Shown here: positions 56,202 to 64,000 of the stretch, piece after piece | How positions within the stretch are numbered: position 1 is the first letter of the stretch | How the letters are laid out: every line of letters begins with the position of its first letter | Origin: Lasiodiplodia sp. COLG20 | Taxonomy: Eukaryota; Ascomycota; Dothideomycetes; Botryosphaeriales; Botryosphaeriaceae | Length of the DNA stretch: 64,000 nt | Assembly (NCBI GenBank): GCA_009801085.1 | Contig: VNWV01000002.1 | Coordinates: 4,278,001-4,342,000, forward strand | Direction: 5' to 3' | The notes under the pieces: model-generated | What the model saw: only the letters and a program-made list of their open reading frames with translations | What the model was told of the DNA's origin: nothing | The model's database searches: none | Program-made: the position numbers and the translations under genes

Positions 56202-59200
56202 TCAAGGATCCGCTGACTTGGGATTATGGAGGTAGACATCAGGCACCTTGGGGACCTGCGGGCTCCTCTGAAGCGCTGTCCGCATCGCGTCTCGCGATTT
56301 TTCCTTGTCTCTTTCGCCGCCACCCGTCAAACGCCGCATGTGTGAACGGATGCCAGCACGTGTGTTTGCAAATGGGCCTTTCGCATGGTGGTCGAATGAA
56401 TGGTTAGATCTGTAGTCGCTGGCACTCGGTGCGCGGCCAAGGGTAAGATCGTCATCTGATAACGTCTCGTCGTACTCGTCGATCACTGGCCCAGGCCCAG
56501 GCCCAGGTCCAGGCGGCGTGCGCTGTTGACTGAGAGCTGGCGACGTCACTGAACGCGAATGCATGCCTGGCCGAGGCACTGGTAGATTCGGAGCCTGAGG
56601 TGACGTGAATGCCGTGGGCGTCATGACTCCCGGATCGCGAGTCGGCGTGACCTTCATGTCCGCAAATCCTGTTTGGAACGAGCTGACGCTTGCATTGCGA
56701 GTGAGAGATTTGTGCAGAAGCGGCGCCGTCTGCTGATCGTAGAGATGCTCTCGAACTTGAAGGCCACCATTCTGGAAGCGACTCATGCCCGGGCTCGACG
56801 GCATGTGGCCTTCACCATTGAAGTCCATGATTGTGTCTTCCTCCTCGAAGAAATCGTCCAGACTGTCCAAGGTCATGACCAAGTCGCCAATATGCCCATC
56901 GTTCCGTGTAGCATCCGAGGTCATGGTGGCCGTCCTGTCATCAGCAGGGAAGTAGGCCCCAGAAAACGAAGGCGGATATTCTTCTGCTCTGAACTCAATT
57001 TTGGGCGTCGAGACTTCGGCCGTCGCAGCCTCGTTCGCCACTGTCGAGTAGAAGACAGCATGCACATTGTGTCGGGTCAGGACAGAATGTACCGCCGGCA
57101 TAGGAATAGACCACCCAGTCTCTTCTGGAATGCCGTACAGGCTCTGAGTGCGCTCGTATTCCTTCCGGAACGCTTTGCTTGAGTGCGAGCCAGCCATGCT
57201 CATCCGGAGATGGTGTCGATCCAAGGGCGTTGATGCTCCAGTCAAAGGTATGGTGAGAACATTGTCCAGGACCTGAAGCGCCTGCAGACAGAATTCGGTC
57301 TGCAGCAGCCGGAGCAATGGTGATATGAGATCGGAGCCCTTCGAAGTCACCTCTGGTTTCTTCATATCGACGTCTGGAATGATGAAACACAACAACTGCA
57401 TAGTTCTGATCTTGACCCATGCATGCTTGTTGAGGAGCAGGCCCATCAAGAACACCAGTGTCTTAAAGTCGTGGTCAGGGAAGAAAGCCTCTCGGATGGC
57501 GGCTACGATCTGAGTGAGGAAATCTTTGTCTGTACGGTATCTCATCACTGCAAGAGATCTCAGCGCATCGGAAATGTCATTGTAACCTTTGCATTCCGCA
57601 ATGGTAGCAATGTTGTCTGCCGATGCCAACACTAAGGTGTCCCTGCCCTCCTTCTCGAAGAGGCGGAGATAGCGTGGAAGGTTGGCGAGAATCGTAAAGA
57701 GAAGGACGTCATCGGAACCAATCAAGTCGCTTGGAGGAAGAGCAGCCAGTTTTTCAAGGATCTTCAGCGTTCTGTCGTAACAAGTGCTGGATTTGATTCC
57801 CTTGTACACGAGCTCCGCGAGGCCGTCAAATGTGCCATCCCACTGGGAGGGATAGCTTTCTCGGAGCAGCTTCAACACTGCAGGGTCTCCGAGGTCCAAT
57901 TTGTCGAGGAGTTTGTCCAGTATTGCCAGGCTCTCGAGAAATTCCGCTTCGTGAACGGTCTGTAAGCACGCACACGCCGTCCAGAAGAGTTGCGGGTACT
58001 GAATAAGATCGTTGTTGGCCAGAGCCTCAATCACCGTCTTCAAAGTCGTAAGAATCTCCATAGAGAAGGTGATAATTTCGTCATCTTCGTCCGAGATCGT
58101 GTTTGAAAGTCGTGCTAACATGTCTCCAAGCATGTTCTGGTCGAGCGAGCTCAGAATGCAACGGAAAAGCTGGAATGATCGGCAAGCAAGATGTCGTACA
58201 GGACAGTTGGTGGCCCAGCTGAGCGTTGTCTTACCCCATTCCTCACGAATTCCGGGGTAGGTAATAGAAAAAATCTTCACCACCTCCGTTGCAACGTTGT
58301 GCATCGCTTCCGGAACTCTGGAGTCTGACTCATCTTCGACCTTTCCGTTGGCATCATCGTATGACCAGACAACCTTGGGGTGATGTTGTCTGATCGATTC
58401 GATAAAGTCTTCGATGTACTCTTTGTCGGGGGTCGTATTCCCAACGTCGATCTTGGAGATGACGAGCTCGTGTATAAGGTGCACCAGCATTTCCCGCGCC
58501 TGGTCCTGCACGACGGGTGTGTAATGATCCCACAAGACCAAAACAGCCTGGAGCAACAAGGGAACACTTTCTTTGTTTAGGGCAAGAGGCGACACCATGA
58601 GGTCCACCAGAAGGATGAGACACAACTGACCCATTGAGAATCCAGACTAAAGGCGTCAGTACACAATTTTCTTTGTGATCAGCTGGAAACTTACCTGCTT
58701 ACTGCCGGCAGCCAAAATTGTCGTAAGGTCTGCGACATATGGAAAAAGGGCACAATCTGATGGAACCTGGATGGGCTCACGTTTCTCTGGAGCCATGGAT
58801 CTTGGTGTGATCTTCAAGAGGAGGAACTCCACGACTTTCGATCCAGCCAAAGTATTGGACAGGTAAACAACTATTTGCTTGGCATAGTCCACGAAGTTCT
58901 GCTCCCGTTTGTCTGAACATAGAGAGATGATGAAGTCGAGAACCAATTGCACGTTTCCAGCATGCGGACCGTTGGCTAATGCCTGCCACAAGGCCTGGAT
59001 CTCGTTGTGAAGTATAGTCCCGTTCTTGATAGTGATTTCCAAAAGGTTCACAAGGAGCATCCACGAATTCGCGGTTGGACCTCCATTCGGGTCAACTTGG
59101 AGCTCGATGATCTGAACCCAAGGTAGCATTGCTGCCACCAAATTCCGCTGCTGGTCCGGTTTGAGTTGATTGAAGTAGTACGAAAACTCGGAGAAAACGA

Positions 59201-62200
59201 AGAAGGCAAGCTCCGAATGTTGTTTGGCAAGCCTCCGAGACATTTCAAATTGTGCTGCTTTGTAGACGGCGATGGTTTTGTCGGAAATACTGATGTCCAG
59301 ATCCTGAAGTTTGGAGTTCTTGTGCAGACGTTCCTCAAGAATTCGCAGGATGCGGGCAGACTTCATCCGAATCTGGTTACTCTCATTTCCCAGTGCGTAG
59401 AGCCCCGCTGCGAGGACTTTGAAGAATGGGAGTACGTAGTCCTCCCGCTCAGTCATAACCTGGGTGACGACTTCAAAATAACTCTCCAGTGCTTTTGAAC
59501 TCTTGCAGAGGTAGCACATCTCGATCGAACGCTCAAGAAGGTATGGATGATCTTTGTTGTGTAAGATCAAGTTCCGGAGAGCACGACGGCCAATGCTATG
59601 AGACTTGTCGCTGAGGGTATCAAAGATGGAATCAATCCAAGTGATCAATCGTCTCACATCGAACTGGAGATTGACACCGCTTTCGGTTTGAATCCTGATA
59701 GGCCCTGCGCATAGTGTTGCCATGGCGCTCAAAGCTGCGGTGCGCAACTCCTTCTTTTCGATTTCCATGGAAGCGGTAGCGTAGGTTTTGTTGCCTGGAT
59801 CCGATTCACGCTCAAGCACAGAGCGGCGCATAGAGTCTTCTCTTTGTCGGATCTGATTTTGATTGGGAGAATACCCACACCAATCTTCCATGAGAGCGAA
59901 AGCGGCTTTTCGAGCTTGGAATGGCATCCAACGGATGGGGTCTTTCGTCCTGTTGATCCCTTCGAACAGGGCTTCCATGACGCCACAGTAGTGTGTCCTT
60001 AGCTTGCTGTAGCTCCACTCATTCTGAACTTCTTGATCATTAAGGAACAGACGAAGGTCCTTCGTGAAAGTGACAAGGTTGTTAAGAATCCAGTCATCTC
60101 CATAAATCTCGGGTGCCTCCAGGAAATGGGAGGTCAGCTTGTACACGTTTGTGAGCTCGGTCCTGAGGAAATCCACAGTTCGATCCCGTCGAGGAGCAGA
60201 CACCGTACGCTGGTGCATCGTTGTTTGCATCATCTGTGTGGCGAGCCGTGACTTTGCATCATCGTTGCACTTCCCGACCAAAGGTTGCAAAGACTCCAGA
60301 AGAGTCCTGTAAATGTTCTGGTTGATAGAGCCCAGTCCAATGACAGCTGCTTCACGGACTGCAGGGTTTGGAGCTTGGAGAAGTGCTGCAACGCGTTCGA
60401 AGAGCACATCTGCTGAATAAACTCTGTTTCCTGGGGAGGCCTTTTGCGAAGATTTGGAGCCCTTTCTCGAATGTGATGATGTTTGTTGAGACGTAGCTTG
60501 TTGGGCTCTGGCGGTGGTTAGCGTGGTACAGGCGAAAATGAGATAGAGTTTCCACTGCTCTATGCTCATCTCCGGGGAAGTGACCATGCGCCCCTTGTTG
60601 GCGGCCATTTCGTATGAGGGATATGGAGACGGGCGTGGTGCTTGTGCGAGTATTTCAATAGTGTGCTGCATCTGAAACAAGCGTCCACAAACATTGTTCC
60701 TGGTGTGGGCAATCGCGAATGGACAAATTTCGAAAGCGATCTTGATGAGGTTCGGGAACATCTTGAACCAAAGTGTCGAGTCGTAGGGTGCATCGCTGCT
60801 GCAGAGCTCCACCAAAGTGCTGTGCAGATTGCTCTTTCGCATTCCTCGCTGCAGTCGGCTTCTCTCGGCCACCGAGAGCTTTTCATCGTTGACGTCCATG
60901 ACGACCTGAGGGCTCCCTTCTAAGATGCGAATGACCCGGCTGCTTTCCCTACCTAGAGCTGTATCGAATTCGGTTACAAGTCGAAGCACAGTTACCGCAA
61001 AAGTCCGGACTCTTCGAGATGGCGAGCAGAGAAAGAACAGCCCATGCGATTCGATCTCATCCACATACGCGTCGACTCCGGTGAGGCCAAGTTGTGCGCC
61101 ACGGTTGTCTGACTTATCGCCTTCCGGATCGCCCGAAGCCTTTTGAGTTCTATGCTTGATCTCATCGATCCATATTTGAAGCAGTTCCACATAGAGCCTC
61201 AGTGTGCTCTCAATATGCCCAGCGCCAAGCATCCCTCCATCGGACATGGTGGCGTAACGATCCTCGAAATTAAAAATGAATCTCGCAAACCCAATGGTTA
61301 CTTGTTGTGCATGGGATTGCCGTGCGATGGATTTCAAGGACTGTGCCGACGAAGCTGCTATGCTACTTTGGACATGCGCAGTCCCCGTGCAAAGAAGGTT
61401 GATCAAATGATTGAAGTTGATATGCGGAGAGAGGCACCTGGGAAGAGCTTGGACTGCAACGTGGAGAAGGTCATAGAAACCCTGTCGCGCATCTGTCGGG
61501 GCAAGGTGATCGTCCCTCCTCCCAAAACTGAAGGCCTCGGCCATTGGTGTCTTCGGAGTCGGCGAAGAAAACTTCTCATCGAGGACCGCTTGGCCTCCAA
61601 ACGCATTGTCACAGATGATCGTGATCTCGCCAAGGATCTTGCAAAATTTGTTGTAGTACTCTTTGGCGATCTCTGGGAAATCCGTGACAACCACGGGCCT
61701 GGACAGCCGTTCCTCTTTGACTGTCACTGCTTTCGTTCGGATACTTGTCGGGGGTCGAGGGCTGACAGGTTGCAGAGGCGCATCGAGAGGATACAGCAGG
61801 TCGTCATTTACGAATGAGATGGGGAATGGGGGCTGCTCGCCCTTTTCCAAGTCTGCCATCACGGCAAGGAAGGCCCTGATTCCTATAACCATCCTTTCTG
61901 GCTCGAGACTCTCCACTTTCAAATCCTTGCCGCTTCCAAACTGCTCAGAGTTCATCAAGGGGAATATGATGTTCTTGAAACAAAGGTCCTGGTACTTGAA
62001 GCCGATGATCCGGATGAGCTGAATGAGGGGCTCAGCGATGGTGGACTCAGTGGACAGGTATGACCTCCTTCCAGGTTGGAAAACCAATCGGATGATCTCT
62101 TCCAATCGCCTGGCCGTGATTCCATGGGCGTCAGAGACCCTATACAGGTAAATCCAGACCAGTCGACATATGTTCCGAAGAGCATACGGCCGGGTAGTGC

Positions 62201-63989
62201 GTTCCTTGAGCTTTGGTCCTAGCGGAGTGATCAGGCTCATCCATTGGGATGCAAAGGCATCGTGAGGCGATACACATGTCAAAACCGTCATGAGAGGGAA
62301 GGCGATCTGCCAATGCTTTGGCTTGCTCAACATTTGTGAAATTCTTGGCTTGATGGTATCAAGGAAGCGCTTCCACTTCGGGAGGTTGACTTCAGATGTA
62401 GCATTTGCTGCAATCGGCAGCAGAAGCTCTTCGAAAAGGTTGCAGTAAGCGTACTTGACGGGCTGTCCATGGACATCGGCAAAGAGCTCGGCAAGGCTCT
62501 GCATCAGGTCGCAGGAGCGAGCCCAACCGTCTTCTGGGCTGTATTTGAGCTTCAAGGACTTCATTCCCCGCACAATTAGCACAGCTTTCCCCTCGATGGC
62601 CCTGTTGTGGATCCCTTTGATGCTGAGGTGCTTCTGCATTTCCTTGAGGTCAGCAATGAATCTTCCCGCCACGCTGTCGAAGTTCATGTCGCTCATAACT
62701 CCGAGGAGTCTACCAAAGATCGACCAATTGGCATTCCGAAGAGGTGACTCGTCCAGAGATTCGGGGTCAGCCTGCTTGAGCTGGGAGTAGATGATGTCCT
62801 CAAGCCGTTCTGCCATCTCCTCTGTCACATGCGCCAAGCTGCTCTGGCCGATGATCTCCATCAAGACTCGGCAGAGGAGATATATAGAGACGGTCGATTT
62901 GCGCTCAGCCTCCACGACCTCCCGTTGCAGCGCTAGCGTAGCATGCGTAGGGGCGTGCAGGTTCGTATATGCCTGAGGTTCTCCTGGTCGTCGTTGGGTG
63001 AGATCACCTGGTGGCATCACTGCTCCCCTCATCTAGCCAACAGGTCAGACAATATATACGTCCTGTCACTGGATGACCCTACCTGATCGAATTCCTTCTT
63101 CTTGTCGCTGGCCTTCTCGCTCTTCGCTTTACGCCAGAACATCAACGTATCTATCAAAGGCTTCGGTTTCTCGCGCGCGATGTGTCCAAGAGCGGATATC
63201 AATTGATCGAAGGCGGGGTCGACACCGGGGCCGCAGATGGACTCGACTCGTGGTTCTGCACCCTGCACGTCAGTGACGCATTGATTTATCTTCTGGTCCG
63301 CTTGTCCAACAAACTATCCGGAGCGTCAGCAAAGTCAGGCACCACGCACGGTTTGCACTTACCGCGTTGAACAGGTGGTGCAGGGCCAGCTCGCCCACAG
63401 TGCGGCCATGATGGTGCCGTGATTGTGAGCGCACATGCGGTTGCTTGATTCGGAGGCTATCCGTGCGATCGAGGCGCCTGGGTTCCCCACGGAACTGCTG
63501 CTCATTGTAGCTGCGGTAGTCACCGCTTACAGAGGGCGGGCCGGTGCCATATCTCGCGCCGCCGTTCGAGCCGGACGGCGAAATGCTGGCGGGGAGTTCT
63601 GCGAGCTCGTCCTGCGGCATCATGAAGGGGCCATCGAGGCCATTCGTGCCACCGGCGGCGGCGATTATTTGCGGACTGAGAGGACTGGTGGCTGGCGAGT
63701 TAACGAAGCTCGTATTCCTCGAATGTTGTATTCCATGGACGATGGAAGTATTGCGATGGTGACCGTACGACTGCGATGGCTTCCTCTCCAGCTTCCTTTC
63801 CACGCCCGCGTCCGGGCTGGGGCGCTCTCGGGAGATGGCCACGACGGGCGTTTGCGAGCGGGAGGAGCGGCCGCGCTGACTGCTCACCGTGGGCGCGCGG
63901 CCTCGTGTCACCGATGGTTCGCGAGAGGGAGCGGAGGGGGCAGAAGACGGTGCGGGAAAGTCGGAATGGTGGTGCAACGGATTGCCCAC
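56202..63989 (-). CDS. TAO3: Cell morphogenesis protein of the Furry/Tao3/Mor2/Pag1 family (5' end may be outside the window)
   Basis: Four exons: 63989-63363, 63313-63083, 63032-58695 and 58646-56202, at least 2546 residues. A disordered Ser/Arg/Pro-rich N-terminus leads into LRIKQPHVRSQSRHHHGRTV and GELALHHLFNA, then the alpha-helical HEAT/ARM-like repeats of the Furry family (IDTLMFWRKAKSEKA, SIYLLCRVLMEIIGQSSLAH, VLIVRGMKSLKLKY and many more). The C-terminus is Ser/Pro-rich with a GPGPGPG run. These scaffolds work with NDR/Cbk1/Orb6 kinases in the RAM/MOR network controlling polarised growth and septation. The first methionine is 11 bases from the window end and no stop precedes it, so a longer N-terminus is possible. 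Confidence 0.92.
56488..56513. repeat. GGCCCA hexanucleotide repeat in the TAO3-like gene
   Basis: Just over four imperfect copies, encoding alternating Gly-Pro in the disordered C-terminal region. Confidence 0.75.
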
Positions 63990-64000
63990 ATGCTGTCGTG

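Overview
The window is nuclear DNA of a filamentous ascomycete (Pezizomycotina). Dothideomycetes is my best guess, but I cannot prove the class from this sequence. The reasons are compact genes on both strands, short GT-AG introns (about 50-130 nt) with CTRAY-type branch points, GC-rich coding DNA with AT-richer spacers, and fungal genes such as a DASH-complex Dad1, Rho4, Tao3/Pag1 and a Pmc1-type calcium pump. I modelled 23 protein-coding genes. Exon joins were worked out by hand and every model keeps frame through all junctions. I saw no rRNA, tRNA, CRISPR array or recognisable transposon.

Layout, left to right. 0-7 kb: protein phosphatase 4 catalytic subunit (-), a small membrane-anchored protein of unknown function (+), a mitochondrial thioredoxin-like protein (+) and an inositol polyphosphate multikinase (-). 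7-17 kb: a vacuolar P-type Ca2+ ATPase (-), a 3.2 kb spacer with no convincing gene, and a vacuolar-type MFS transporter (-). 17-28 kb: a class I glutamine amidotransferase (+), a Golgi apyrase (+), DASH subunit Dad1 (+), Rho4 GTPase (-) and a sphingoid base-phosphate phosphatase (+). 29-38 kb: a small hydrophilic protein (-), the gamma-tubulin-complex microprotein Mzt1 (+), a 2EXR/F-box-like protein (-) and a 1402-residue proline-rich protein of unknown function (-). 38-48 kb: ATP synthase subunit f (-) head to head with complex I subunit NDUFS4 (+), an Arc1-type tRNA-binding cofactor (-), UDP-glucose 4-epimerase (-) and a SUN-domain nuclear envelope protein (+). 49-64 kb: a PhoD-like phosphatase (-), a COPI-associated Golgi membrane protein (-) and the very large Tao3/Furry-type morphogenesis protein (-), whose 5' end is at the window edge.

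The genes are mostly housekeeping and do not form a metabolite cluster. Some share a process: calcium and inositol phosphate signalling (PMC1, ARG82), Golgi and sphingolipid functions (YND1, LCB3, COPI-associated protein), spindle and nuclear envelope (DAD1, MZT1, SUN protein), polarity (RHO4, TAO3) and oxidative phosphorylation (ATP17, NDUFS4). Seven neighbouring pairs are divergent and may share promoters.

I found no clearly new system. The observations most worth checking are an 88-residue insertion in the PP4 catalytic core, an apparent AT-AG intron in the thioredoxin-like gene, a mitochondrial-presequence-like extension on the Arc1 homologue, an abrupt codon-use switch inside the SUN gene, and three evenly spaced CCAAT boxes between two respiratory genes.
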